64,000 nucleotides of DNA from Streptomyces caniscabiei (GTDB taxonomy: Bacteria > Actinomycetota > Actinomycetes > Streptomycetales > Streptomycetaceae): positions 620,001 to 684,000 of the forward strand of contig NZ_JABXWI010000003.1 of NCBI RefSeq assembly GCF_014930365.1, read 5' to 3'. Shown one piece after another: positions 53,405-62,347 of the stretch (positions are counted from its first letter, which is position 1; each line of letters begins with the position of its first letter). The notes under the pieces were generated by a model. It was not told the origin of the DNA and ran no database searches. It saw only the letters and a list, made by a program, of their open reading frames with translations. A program made the translations under genes and the position numbers.

Positions 53405-54661
53405 TCAGACCGGCAGGGTCACACGCATCACCAGCCCACCTCCCTCGCGTGGCCGGGCGGCGATGTGACCGCCGTGCGCGCGGGCCACGGACCGGACGAT
53501 CGACAGACCGAGGCCCACCCCCTTGTCGCTGCCCGTGCGTTCCGTACGCAACCGCCGGAACGGCTCGAAAAGATTGTCGATCTCATACGCCGGGACCACG
53601 GGCCCGGTGTTCGTGACCACCAGCAGGGCCTGACCGTGCTGGAGCTCCGTGGTGACCTCCACCCAGCCGCCCGCGCCCTGCACGTTGTACCGGACGGCGT
53701 TCTGGACGAGGTTCAGCGCGATCCGCTCCAGCAGGACGCCGTTGCCCTGGACGACCGCGGGGGCCCGCTCGCCGCGGAGCTCCACCTTCTTGGCGTCCGC
53801 CTCGGAGCGCACCTGGTCGATGGCCCGCGACGCGACCTCGGCGAGGTCCACCGGCTTGCGCTCGACGATCTGGTTGTCGCTGCGGGCCAGCAGCAGCAGA
53901 CCCTCGACGAGCTGCTCGCTGCGCTCGTTGGTGGCCAGCAGCGTCTTCCCCAGCTGTTGCAGTTCGGTCGGCGCGTTCGGGTCGGAGAGGTGCACCTCGA
54001 GGAGCGTGCGGTTGATCGCGAGCGGGGTCCGCAGCTCGTGCGAGGCGTTGCCCACGAAGCGCTGCTGGGCCGTGAAGGCCCGCTGGAGCCGCTCCAGCAT
54101 CTCGTCGAAGGTGTCCGCGAGCTCCTTCAGCTCGTCGTCCGGACCGTCCAGCTCGATCCGGCGCGACAGGTCCGAGCCGGCCACCGCGCGCGCGGTGCGG
54201 GTGATCCGGCCCAGCGGCGCGAGCACCCGGCCCGCCATCGCGTACCCGAAGGCGAAGGCGATCACGGCGAGCCCGAGCAGGGCCAGCAGCGACCGGCTCA
54301 GCAGGGTGTCCAGGGCGACCTGGCGCTGGGCGTCGATGCAGGCGGAGATCGCGGCGTTGAAGTCCGAGAGCCGCACATTGGTCGAGCCGGCGTCGACCGC
54401 CGGGCACTTCTCGCTGGTGACACTGATGTCCGTGCCGCCGACGATCTTGAACAGCGGCGCGTTTCCCGTGTTCACGGCCTGGGCGGCCAGCAGATAGATG
54501 ATCGACAGCAGCAGGATCCCGGCGATCAGGAACATGCCGCCGTACAGCAACGTGAGCCGTATCCGGATGGTCGGGCGCAACCACGGGAGCGGGTTCTGGG
54601 GCCGCCTGGGGTCCCAGGTGGGCTTCGGGGGCGCCAGCGGGGGCGCGGGGGTCGTGGCCAT
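53405..54661 (-). CDS. cutS: CutS sensor histidine kinase
   Basis: 418 aa membrane kinase. First helix about residues 34-62, extracellular domain about 63-118 with Cys86 and Cys108, second helix, HAMP (RVLAPLGRITRTARAV), HisKA with NASHELRTPLAINRT, and HATPase with NLVQNAVRYNV and KGVGLGLSIVRSVARAHGG. The two extracellular cysteines are the only ones seen there and could form a redox-sensitive disulfide. CutRS was named in S. lividans for effects on a copper/tyrosinase phenotype and is thought to respond to secretion or envelope state. It begins 6 bp after cutR. Confidence 0.9.
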   Translation of the reverse strand: MATTPAPPLAPPKPTWDPRRPQNPLPWLRPTIRIRLTLLYGGMFLIAGILLLSIIYLLAAQAVNTGNAPLFKIVGGTDISVTSEKCPAVDAGSTNVRLSDFNAAISACIDAQRQVALDTLLSRSLLALLGLAVIAFAFGYAMAGRVLAPLGRITRTARAVAGSDLSRRIELDGPDDELKELADTFDEMLERLQRAFTAQQRFVGNASHELRTPLAINRTLLEVHLSDPNAPTELQQLGKTLLATNERSEQLVEGLLLLARSDNQIVERKPVDLAEVASRAIDQVRSEADAKKVELRGERAPAVVQGNGVLLERIALNLVQNAVRYNVQGAGGWVEVTTELQHGQALLVVTNTGPVVPAYEIDNLFEPFRRLRTERTGSDKGVGLGLSIVRSVARAHGGHIAARPREGGGLVMRVTLPV

Positions 54662-54667
54662 CGCGGA

Positions 54668-55321
54668 TCAGATCCGGTAGCCGGAACCGGGCACGGTGAC
54701 GATGACCGGCGGTTCGCCGAGCTTGCGGCGCAGCGTCATGACCGTCACGCGTACGACGTTGGTGAACGGGTCGGTGTTCTCGTCCCAGGCCTTCTCCAGC
54801 AGCTGTTCCGCCGAGACGACCGCGCCCTCGCTGCGCATCAGCACCTCCAGGACCGCGAACTCCTTCGGCGCGAGCTGGACCTCCTTGCCGTCGCGGAAGA
54901 CCTCGCGGCGGTTGGGGTCGAGCTTGATGCCGGCGCGCTCCAGGACGGGCGGCAGCGGCATGCTCGTACGCCGGCCGAGGGCACGCACGCGTGCGATCAG
55001 CTCACTGAACGCGAAGGGCTTGGGCAGATAGTCGTCGGCGCCGATCTCCAGACCCTCGACGCGGTCGCTGACGTCGCCGGACGCGGTGAGCATCAGCACG
55101 CGCGTGGGCAGGCCCAGCTCGACCAGCTTGCGGCAGACGTCGTCGCCGTGGACCAGGGGGAGGTCGCGGTCGAGGACGACCACGTCGTAGTCGTTGACGC
55201 CGATGCGTTCCAGGGCGGCCGCACCGTCGTACACGACGTCGACGGCCATGGCCTCCCGGCGCAGTCCGGTGGCCACCGCATCGGCGAGCAGTTGCTCGTC
55301 CTCGACGACGAGTACGCGCAC
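54668..55321 (-). CDS. cutR: CutR response regulator
   Basis: 217 aa, exactly the length of S. lividans CutR. Receiver with VRVLVVEDEQLLADAVATGL, phospho-acceptor Asp51 in VVVLDRDLPLVHGDD, and KPFAFSEL; winged helix with LAPKEFAVLEVLMRSEGAVV, RVTVMTLRRKLG and PGSGYRI. GTG start. Two GTAAG repeats 11 bp apart, 99-114 bp before the start, may be its own binding site. Confidence 0.93.
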   Translation of the reverse strand: MRVLVVEDEQLLADAVATGLRREAMAVDVVYDGAAALERIGVNDYDVVVLDRDLPLVHGDDVCRKLVELGLPTRVLMLTASGDVSDRVEGLEIGADDYLPKPFAFSELIARVRALGRRTSMPLPPVLERAGIKLDPNRREVFRDGKEVQLAPKEFAVLEVLMRSEGAVVSAEQLLEKAWDENTDPFTNVVRVTVMTLRRKLGEPPVIVTVPGSGYRI

Positions 55322-55419
55322 GTCGCTTGTCCTTCCTCTGTCCACCCGCGTAGCGCGTCACAGGCGCGCAGGGGCAGGGTGTTCGTGGGTGTGTGACCTC
55401 CATCCTGCCTTTTTCGGCC

Positions 55420-55435
55420 GTAAGTCGGCTGTAAG
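55420..55435. promoter_or_regulatory. Candidate CutR operator, GTAAG direct repeat
   Basis: GTAAG at 55420 and 55431, 11 bp apart, in the 413-bp divergent space between cutR and the 57-aa gene. OmpR-type regulators bind such direct repeats one turn apart. No other gene was seen in 55322-55734. Confidence 0.45.
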
Positions 55436-55734
55436 ACGACCTCGGGCAGGAAGAGCGAGGGCGGGGAACCGGGAATGCGGGACTTTTTCGTCCGGTTGAG
55501 GTTTCCGTCAGAGAGAGCGGGGGGAGGACGGCTTTACACCCCGCGATCACGCTCTGCTTGTGCCGCACCACCATGCGGTACGGGCCAACCGCTTTTCCGC
55601 AGAGTGGGCGTGGGTGTCCGGCACCGTCGCCGCCCGGCCGGGGTGGCGCTGGGCATCCCAGGAGACGTGATCGCCCCTTCCGATCGGCACACCCCCGTGC
55701 CAACGACCCACGACCCAGGACGAGGGGGCGCAGC

Positions 55735-55908
55735 ATGGACGCATTCACCGCAGGACTTCTGCAGCGCATAAGGGCGACCGAGTCCGACCTGACCAGGGCT
55801 CGCGACGAGGGCGACGACTTCCTCGTCGAGGTGGAGCAGGGCGAACTCGACGACCTGCGCCGCCTCGCCGCCGACCACGGTGTGGAGGTCGGCGCGTACA
55901 GCTTCTGA
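55735..55908 (+). CDS. 57-aa conserved small protein
   Basis: Reads MDAFTAGLLQRIRATESDLT then ARDEGDDFLVEVEQGELDDL and ends near GVEVGAYSF. It is acidic and wholly helical in appearance, with heptad-like Leu/Val positions that suggest a coiled coil. GAGGGGG lies before ATG. I recall similar small proteins beside cutRS in other Streptomyces, but no function. Followed by a T-rich terminator. Confidence 0.8.
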   Translation: MDAFTAGLLQRIRATESDLTRARDEGDDFLVEVEQGELDDLRRLAADHGVEVGAYSF

Positions 55909-55928
55909 TCCGGCTCATACGCATGACA

Positions 55929-55971
55929 GCAGTCCCCCGGCAGATCCAGTCCGGGGGCTGCTCTCTTTTTT
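55929..55971 (+). terminator. Intrinsic terminator with T tract
   Basis: GCAGTCCCCCGG pairs with CCGGGGGCTGC (one bulged T) around a 10-nt loop, followed by CTCTCTTTTTT. One of the few clear Rho-independent terminators in the window; ends the 57-aa gene transcript. Confidence 0.85.
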
Positions 55972-56000
55972 GGGGCTCGGTTCGCCTCCGGGGCGCAGAA

Positions 56001-56068
56001 GCCTGTGTCGAGAGCCCGACCGTGCTCGACCCTGCGGGCCTCCGCGCGCTCGGGCTCTCGACACAGGC
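56001..56068. repeat. 19-bp perfect inverted repeat with 30-nt loop
   Basis: The arms 56001-56019 (starting GCCTGTGTCGAGAGCC) and 56050-56068 are exact complements. It lies between the terminator of the 57-aa gene and the end of the inositol monophosphatase gene. It could be a second terminator for the minus strand or a structured RNA. Confidence 0.7.
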
Positions 56069-56137
56069 GCGCCCCTTCGGCTCACTCGCCGTAGGGCGCC
56101 CTCTGCTGGTGGCTCCGGGTGACGCTCTGTGGTGGTC

Positions 56138-56956
56138 CTAGTCGTGCCAGGCGCCCAAGGCGTCCAGGCGGGTCTGGAGGGCCTCGAAGAGACCGGGTGG
56201 GGCCGCGATGGTCAGGTCGGTCGACAGGGGCTCTCCGGGGCGGCCACCGGTCAGGGCGCCCGCTTCCCGGGCGATGACGTCGCCCGCCGCGTAGTCCCAC
56301 TCGTTCAGGCCGCGCTCGTAGTACGCGTCCATGCGCCCCACGGCCACGTCGCAGAGGTCGATCGCCGCCGAGCCGCCACGCCGGATGTCTCGGACGTGGG
56401 GGATCAGCTCGCGCAGCACGTCGGCCTGCTTGGCCCGGCGCTCGGCGCGGTAGCCGAAGCCGGTGCCGACGAGCGCCAGCTCCGGCGCCGGGGCGGGGCC
56501 CACCCGCGCGGGGCGGTCGTTCAGGAACGCGCCCTCACCGAGGACGGCCCGGAAGGTCTCGCCGCGCACCGGGGCGTGGACCACGCCCACGACCGTTTCG
56601 CCGTCCACCCGGGCGGCGATGGACACGGCCCAACTGGGCAGTCCGTAGAGGTAGTTGACGGTGCCGTCGAGGGGGTCGATCACCCACTGGACGCCGCTGG
56701 TGCCCGCGACGCTGGCGCCCTCCTCGCCGAGCACGCCGTCGTGCGGCCTGCGCTCGGCCAGCAGGCCGGTGATCAGCTTCTCGGAGGCGATGTCCATCTC
56801 GGTGACGACGTCGACCGCGCTGGACTTGGTGGCGGCGACGCCCAGGTCGGCGGGCCGGCCGTCGCGCAGGAAGTCCCCCGCGCGGCGGGCGGCGTCCAGG
56901 GCGATCTCCAGCAGTTCGGCCTTCAGGCCGTCCGGTCGCTCGGGCTGGTCGGTCAC
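56138..56956 (-). CDS. Inositol monophosphatase family protein
   Basis: 272 aa Mg-dependent sugar-phosphate phosphatase. Metal motifs: GEEGASVAG, the DPLDGTVNYLYG box, and the C-terminal WDYAAGDVIAREAGA. GTG start with GAGGAG upstream. In actinobacteria these enzymes make inositol for mycothiol and phosphatidylinositol; some act on histidinol phosphate. It is 8 bp downstream of the ferrochelatase gene and so in its operon. Confidence 0.92.
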   Translation of the reverse strand: MTDQPERPDGLKAELLEIALDAARRAGDFLRDGRPADLGVAATKSSAVDVVTEMDIASEKLITGLLAERRPHDGVLGEEGASVAGTSGVQWVIDPLDGTVNYLYGLPSWAVSIAARVDGETVVGVVHAPVRGETFRAVLGEGAFLNDRPARVGPAPAPELALVGTGFGYRAERRAKQADVLRELIPHVRDIRRGGSAAIDLCDVAVGRMDAYYERGLNEWDYAAGDVIAREAGALTGGRPGEPLSTDLTIAAPPGLFEALQTRLDALGAWHD

Positions 56957-56964
56957 GGTGCTCC

Positions 56965-58095
56965 TCACGCGTACGGGCTGTCGGCGCCCGCGGCGGCGGG
57001 CTGCGGGGTCCTGGCCGGGCAGCAGCCGACCGGGCACAGGTTGTGGCTCGCGCCGAGGGCGCCGCGGGCGCAGGGGGTGACCGCGTCCTCGCCGCGCTCG
57101 ACCGCCGCCCGCTCCAGGACCAGGTCGCGGATGGCGGCGGCGAACCGGGGGTCGGCGCCCACCGTGGCCGAGCGGCGGACGGGCAGGCCCAGTTCCTCGC
57201 CCTTGGCCATGGCCTCGGTGTCGAGGTCGTACAGGACCTCCATGTGGTCCGAGACGAACCCGATGGGTGCCATCACGACGGCCGGGACGCCGGCCGCGTG
57301 CCGCTCCTCCAGGTGGTCGCAGATGTCCGGCTCCAGCCAGGGGATGTGCGGGGCGCCGGAACGGGACTGGTAGACGAGCTGCCAGGGGTGCTCGACGCCG
57401 GTCCGCTCGCGCACGGCGTCGACGATGAGCCGTGAGACGTCCAGGTGCTCGGCGACGTACGCCCCGCCGCCCCCGTGGTCCTCGGCCGGGCCGGAGGTGT
57501 CCGCCGAGGCGTTGGGGATGGAGTGTGTGCAGAAGGCGAGGTGGGCGCCGTCGCGGATGTCCTCGGGGAGGTCGGCGAGCGATTCCAGGACGCCGTCGAT
57601 CATGGGCTCCAGGAAGCCGGGGTGGTTGAAGTAGTGCCGGATCTTGTCGATCCGCGGCGGCTCCAGGCCCTCGGCCTCCAGGGCGGCGAGCGAGGCGGCC
57701 AGGTTCTCGCGGTACTGGCGGCAGCCCGAGTACGAGGCGTACGCGCTGGTGGCGAGGACCAGGATGCGGCGGCGGCCGTCGCCGACCATCTCCCGCAGGG
57801 TGTCGGTCAGGTAGGGCGCCCAGTTGCGGTTGCCCCAGTAGATCGGCAGGTCCAGGCCGTGCTCGGCGAAGTCCTTGCGGAGGGCGTCCAGCAGGGCGCG
57901 GTTCTGGTCGTTGATGGGGCTGACCCCGCCGAACAGGAAGTAGTGCCGGCCGACCTCCTTGAGGCGCTCCTTGGGGATGCCGCGACCGCGTGTCACGTTC
58001 TCCAGGAACGGGACCACGTCGTCCGGGCCTTCCGGGCCGCCGAAGGAGAGCAGGAGCAGGGCGTCGTAGGGGGTGGCGTCGTGCGCGTGTGGCAT
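56965..58095 (-). CDS. hemH: Ferrochelatase (coproporphyrin III type)
   Basis: 376 aa; inserts iron into the porphyrin ring. [19 protein letters not shown], the [14 protein letters not shown] loop, the metal-site histidine in [13 protein letters not shown], and [16 protein letters not shown] are intact. The C-terminal cysteines ([19 protein letters not shown]) suggest the 2Fe-2S cluster found in some actinobacterial enzymes. Actinobacteria use the coproporphyrin-dependent route, so its product would be coproheme (CpfC). ATG at 58095 chosen; the longer frame lacks support. Confidence 0.93.
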   Translation of the reverse strand: MPHAHDATPYDALLLLSFGGPEGPDDVVPFLENVTRGRGIPKERLKEVGRHYFLFGGVSPINDQNRALLDALRKDFAEHGLDLPIYWGNRNWAPYLTDTLREMVGDGRRRILVLATSAYASYSGCRQYRENLAASLAALEAEGLEPPRIDKIRHYFNHPGFLEPMIDGVLESLADLPEDIRDGAHLAFCTHSIPNASADTSGPAEDHGGGGAYVAEHLDVSRLIVDAVRERTGVEHPWQLVYQSRSGAPHIPWLEPDICDHLEERHAAGVPAVVMAPIGFVSDHMEVLYDLDTEAMAKGEELGLPVRRSATVGADPRFAAAIRDLVLERAAVERGEDAVTPCARGALGASHNLCPVGCCPARTPQPAAAGADSPYA

Positions 58096-58246
58096 GTCGT
58101 CGATCCTGCCACCCCGGCACCGACGGGCGGGATCCCGGCCCATCCCCGAGGATGACTTAGGGTGACCTCACTCGTAAGCTGTATCGACGGAGTTCGCGCC
58201 TTACGAGGAACTCGTCCCTCCGCTTCCCGGAACGACCGGAGCCCCC

Positions 58247-59488
58247 GTGCCCAGCCCCTACACCGCCCTGTTCGCCGTCCCCGGCACCAAGGGCTTCACC
58301 GCCGCGGGTCTCCTCGGCCGGATGCCGCTGTCCATGATGGGCATCGGCGTGGTCACGATGATCTCCCAGCTCACCGGGCGGTACGGCCTGGCCGGCGCGC
58401 TCTCGGCGACCATCGCGCTGTCCGCCGCCGTGCTCGGCCCGCAGATCTCGCGTCTGGTGGACCAGTACGGGCAGCGGCGGGTGCTGCGTCCGGCGACCCT
58501 CGTGGCGCTGGCCGCCGCCGCGGGACTCCTGCTCGCCGCTCACTACGGCTGGCCGGACTGGGTGCTGTACCTCTGCTCGGCCGGCATCGGCTGTGTGCCG
58601 AGCCTCGGGGCGATGACCCGGGCGCGCTGGGCGGCGCTCTACCGGGACACCCCGCGACTGCACACCGCGTACTCCTTCGAGTCCGTCGTCGACGAGGTGT
58701 GCTTCATCTTCGGGCCGATCATCTCCATCGGGCTGTCCACGGCGTGGTTCCCGGAGGCCGGTCCGCTGCTCGCCGCCTGCTTCCTGGCGGCCGGGGTCTT
58801 CTGGCTGACGGCCCAGCGCGCCACCGAACCGGCGCCGCACCCGCGCGAGCGGGACGTCAAGGGGCGTTCGGCGCTGCGCTCGCCCGGACTCCGGGTCCTG
58901 GTGGCGACGTTCGTGGCGACCGGAGCGATCTTCGGAGCCGTCGACGTGGTCACCGTGGCCTTCGCCGAGGAGCGGGGCCACAAGGCCGCCGCGAGCGTGG
59001 TCCTGGCCCTCTACGCGGCCGGTTCCTGCGCCGCGGGCATCGTCTTCGGGCTGCTGCGCTTCTCCGGTGCGGCGGAACGCCGGTGGCTGCTGGGCGTGTG
59101 CGGCATGGCCGTGAGTATGATCCCCCTCCTACTGGTCGGAAACTTGCCGTTTCTGGCCGTGGCGCTCTTCGTGGCGGGACTCTCCATCGCACCCACGATG
59201 ATCACGACGATGTCCCTCATCGAAGAGCACGTACCACGCACGCAACTGACCGAGGGCATGACCTGGGTGGGCACCGGGCTCGCGGTCGGGGTCGCGCTCG
59301 GGTCCTCGGTCTCCGGCTGGGTGATCGACGCGGCCGGGGCGAAGGCGGGGTACGTGGTTCCGGCGGCCTCCGGAGCCGTCGCGGTCGCGGTCGGTTTTCT
59401 CGGGTACCGCCGGCTGCGCAGGCCGGCTCCAAGGCGGGGAGGGCCCCATGAGCACCACAGTGATCGGGAAGAGCGGCACGTGGCGTAA
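58247..59488 (+). CDS. MFS transporter
   Basis: 413 aa, GTG start after CGGAG. Twelve hydrophobic stretches, starting KGFTAAGLLGRMPLSMMGIG; ALSAAVLGPQISRLVDQYGQ; SFESVVDEVCFIFGPIISIG. It resembles actinobacterial MFS proteins of unknown substrate. Its 3' end overlaps the following lactone oxidase gene by 41 bp. Divergent from hemH. Confidence 0.9.
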   Translation: MPSPYTALFAVPGTKGFTAAGLLGRMPLSMMGIGVVTMISQLTGRYGLAGALSATIALSAAVLGPQISRLVDQYGQRRVLRPATLVALAAAAGLLLAAHYGWPDWVLYLCSAGIGCVPSLGAMTRARWAALYRDTPRLHTAYSFESVVDEVCFIFGPIISIGLSTAWFPEAGPLLAACFLAAGVFWLTAQRATEPAPHPRERDVKGRSALRSPGLRVLVATFVATGAIFGAVDVVTVAFAEERGHKAAASVVLALYAAGSCAAGIVFGLLRFSGAAERRWLLGVCGMAVSMIPLLLVGNLPFLAVALFVAGLSIAPTMITTMSLIEEHVPRTQLTEGMTWVGTGLAVGVALGSSVSGWVIDAAGAKAGYVVPAASGAVAVAVGFLGYRRLRRPAPRRGGPHEHHSDREERHVA

Positions 59489-60767
59489 CTGGGCGGGGAA
59501 CGTCACCGCCCGCCCCGTACGGGAGGTCACCCCGGCCACCGTCGAGGAACTCGCCGCGGCCGTACGGCAGGCTGCCGAGGACGACCTCCGGGTGAAGGCC
59601 GTCGGGACGGGCCACTCGTTCACCGCGGCCGCCGCGACCGACGGTGTGCTGATCCGCCCTCAACTGCTGACGGGCATACGCAAGATCGACCGTGAGGCCA
59701 TGACCGTCACGGTCGCCGCGGGCACTCCGCTCAAGAGGCTCAACATGGCCCTCGCGCGCGAGGGGCTCTCGCTCACGAACATGGGCGACATCATGGAGCA
59801 GACGGTCTCCGGCGCCACCAGCACCGGCACCCACGGGACCGGCCGCGACTCGGCGTCGATCGCCGCCCAGATCCGAGGGCTCGAACTGGTCACCGCCGAC
59901 GGCTCGATCCTCACCTGCTCCGCCACGGAGAACCCCGACGTCTTCGCGGCCGCCCGCGTCGGCATCGGTTCCCTCGGCATCGTCACCGCGATCACCTTCG
60001 CCGTGGAGCCGATCTTCCTGCTCACGGCGCGCGAGGAACCGATGCCGTTCGAGAAGGTGCTGGCCGAGTTCGACGAACTGCATGCCGAGAACGAGCACTT
60101 CGAGTTCTACTGGTTCCCGCACACCGGCAACACCAACACCAAGCGCAACAACCGCAGCGCGGGACCCGAGAAGCCGGTGCCGCAGCTCAACAGCTGGTTC
60201 GAGGACGAGTTCCTGTCCAACGGCGTCTTCCAGGTGGCCAACTGGGTCGGCCAGGCGGTCCCCGCCACCATCCCGACGATCGCGCAGATCTCCAGCCGCG
60301 CCCTGTCCGCGCGGACCTACACCGACATCCCCTACAAGGTCTTCACCTCTCCGCGCCGAGTGCGGTTCGTGGAGATGGAGTTCGCCGTGCCGCGCGAGGC
60401 CCTTGTGGACACGCTGCGTGAACTCAAGGCGATGGTCGACCGTTCGAAGCTGCGCGTCAGCTTCCCCGTCGAGGTGCGCACGGCCCCGGCCGACGACATC
60501 ACGCTCTCCACCGCCTCCGGCCGGGAGAGCGCCTACGTCGCCGTCCACATGTTCAAGGGCACGCCCTATCAGGCGTACTTCACCGCCGCCGAGCGGATCT
60601 TCACCGCGCACGAGGGACGGCCGCACTGGGGCAAGGTGCACACGCGCGACACCGACTACTTCGCCAAGGTCTACCCGCGCTTCGGCGAGTTCACCGCGCT
60701 GCGTGACCGGCTCGACCCCGAACGGCGTTTCCAGAACGACTACTTGCGCCGGGTGCTCGGGGCGTAG
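59448..60767 (+). CDS. D-arabinono-1,4-lactone oxidase family FAD protein
   Basis: 439 aa. VAO-type FAD domain: NWAGNVTARPVREVTPATVE, VKAVGTGHSFTAAAATDG (the His may hold FAD covalently), TGTHGTGRDSASIAAQ, GLELVTADGSILTCS. The C-terminal ALO domain ends with HWGKVHTRDTDYF and ERRFQNDYL. It would oxidise a sugar lactone or alditol, releasing H2O2. GGGGAGGG right before ATG supports the start although it lies in the MFS gene. Confidence 0.9.
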   Translation: MSTTVIGKSGTWRNWAGNVTARPVREVTPATVEELAAAVRQAAEDDLRVKAVGTGHSFTAAAATDGVLIRPQLLTGIRKIDREAMTVTVAAGTPLKRLNMALAREGLSLTNMGDIMEQTVSGATSTGTHGTGRDSASIAAQIRGLELVTADGSILTCSATENPDVFAAARVGIGSLGIVTAITFAVEPIFLLTAREEPMPFEKVLAEFDELHAENEHFEFYWFPHTGNTNTKRNNRSAGPEKPVPQLNSWFEDEFLSNGVFQVANWVGQAVPATIPTIAQISSRALSARTYTDIPYKVFTSPRRVRFVEMEFAVPREALVDTLRELKAMVDRSKLRVSFPVEVRTAPADDITLSTASGRESAYVAVHMFKGTPYQAYFTAAERIFTAHEGRPHWGKVHTRDTDYFAKVYPRFGEFTALRDRLDPERRFQNDYLRRVLGA

Positions 60768-61167
60768 CCCGGCGGGCGGTTCTGGTGATCATGTGAAGCA
60801 CCCCCTCCCGGGGTCGCGAAAAGGTCTGTTCCGGCAGCGGATCGACGTCTCCCATGAGAAGTTGGGCGGCGTGCCGATCCACGCAAGTGGCCCGAATGGA
60901 GTACTGTTGCGAGCCCTGGGTCCGGACTCCCGCCAGGGTGTCCGGGGCCTTAGAGGACCGCCGGGAGGGGGATCGTTGCACAGGGTGATGAGGTTCGTCA
61001 CTTAGCGTTGCGAATTGATAACCGTGCCATAACGGCGGCCTCGGGCTCACGCCCGACACGCCGGGCAACTCGGCAAGGTTGTGGCAGGCTGCACCCGGGC
61101 AGGCCACACTCGACTAGCGGAAGCAGCGACGCACGTGACGTCGGCAGGCACCACCCGGGAGGTCCCC
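60768..61167. other. 400-bp space upstream of sepH
   Basis: No gene recognised. It contains A/T-rich text around 61008-61036 (GCGAATTGATAACC) that may be the sepH promoter. No riboswitch fold was recognised by eye. Confidence 0.4.
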
Positions 61168-62199
61168 ATGCCCGAACTGCGTGTCGTGGCCGTCTCCAAT
61201 GACGGCACACGGCTGGTGCTGAAGGCTGCCGATTCCACGGAATACACGCTGCCGATCGACGAACGGCTGCGTGCCGCCGTGCGCGGCGACCGACCCCGCC
61301 TCGGTCAGATCGAGATCGAGGTGGAGAGTCATCTCCGCCCCCGTGACATCCAGGCGCGGATACGCGCGGGTGCCACGGCCGAGGAGGTCGCGCAGCTCGC
61401 CGGCATCCCCGTCGACCGGGTCCGCCGGTTCGAGGGCCCCGTCCTCGCCGAGCGCGCCTTCATGGCCGAGCGGGCACGCAAGACCCCGGTCCGCCGCCCC
61501 GGCGAGAACGCCGGGCCCCAGCTCGGCGAGGCCGTCCAGGAGCGCCTGCTGCTGCGCGGCGCCGAGAAGGACACCGTCCAGTGGGACTCGTGGCGCCGCG
61601 ACGACGGCACCTGGGAAGTGCTGTTGGTGTACTGCGTCGCGGGTGAGCCGCACTCGGCGAGCTGGACCTACGACCCGCCCCGGCGGCTCGTCCAGGCCGT
61701 GGACGACGAGGCGCGCTCGCTGATCGGCGAGTCCGACGACCTCGGGACTCCCGAGCCGAGCTTCCCGTTCGTGCCGAGGATCGCGCGGCTGCCCCGTGAC
61801 CGCCCCCTGGACCGCCAGGCGGAACGTCCCGTCCTGCCCGCGCTGCCCGAGGCCGACGAGGAGATCGTGAGCGAGCGCGACTCGCTCACCAGCATCCTGG
61901 AGGCCGTCCCCAGCTACCGGGGCGACCTGGTGGTGCCCGAACTGCCCTCCGCCGAACCGCAGGAGGAGTCCTCTTCCGTCGAGGAGGTGGCGGAGGAGGA
62001 GTCTGCGGCCCCCGCGGCCTCGGCAGGCTCCGCCTACGCGGACGTCCTCATGCCGAGGTCGGTCAACGGCCACCGCGACCGGCTGATCGGCGCCACCGAC
62101 CGCCAGGCCGAGGCGGACGGCGTCCGGCCGGGGCGGCGCGCGGCGGTGCCGAGCTGGGACGAGATCGTGTTCGGGACGAGACGCAAGAAGCAGGAGTAA
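61168..62199 (+). CDS. sepH: Septation protein SepH
   Basis: 343 aa. The conserved N-terminal region (ELRVVAVSNDGTRLVLKAAD, IPIDERLRAAVRGDRPRLGQ-like) holds a helix-turn-helix-like part: LRPRDIQARIRAGATAEEVA then GIPVDRVRRFEGPVLAERAF. A tryptophan-rich part (VQWDSWRRDDGTWEVLL) follows, and a long acidic disordered linker leads to a short basic C-terminal motif, SWDEIVFGTRRKK. In Streptomyces SepH binds FtsZ and promotes ring assembly during sporulation septation. GGGAGG before ATG. Confidence 0.9.
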   Translation: MPELRVVAVSNDGTRLVLKAADSTEYTLPIDERLRAAVRGDRPRLGQIEIEVESHLRPRDIQARIRAGATAEEVAQLAGIPVDRVRRFEGPVLAERAFMAERARKTPVRRPGENAGPQLGEAVQERLLLRGAEKDTVQWDSWRRDDGTWEVLLVYCVAGEPHSASWTYDPPRRLVQAVDDEARSLIGESDDLGTPEPSFPFVPRIARLPRDRPLDRQAERPVLPALPEADEEIVSERDSLTSILEAVPSYRGDLVVPELPSAEPQEESSSVEEVAEEESAAPAASAGSAYADVLMPRSVNGHRDRLIGATDRQAEADGVRPGRRAAVPSWDEIVFGTRRKKQE

Positions 62200-62295
62200 C
62201 GGCCCCACGGTGGTGGGGAATCGGAGCGGTCACTCGTTCCACTCCGTCCAGCGGATCCGTTTCTCTCGGGTGCAGGATCGGTCATTCATACGTGT

Positions 62296-62328
62296 GTGGG
62301 GCCCGCGTCGTTCAGACGCGGGCCCCAC
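62296..62328. terminator. Bidirectional 14-bp hairpin terminator
   Basis: GTGGGGCCCGCGTC and its exact complement around a 5-nt loop (GTTCA), between convergent sepH and the sulfurtransferase gene. Confidence 0.8.
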
Positions 62329-62347
62329 GCGTGCCGTCAGCGCCGGG

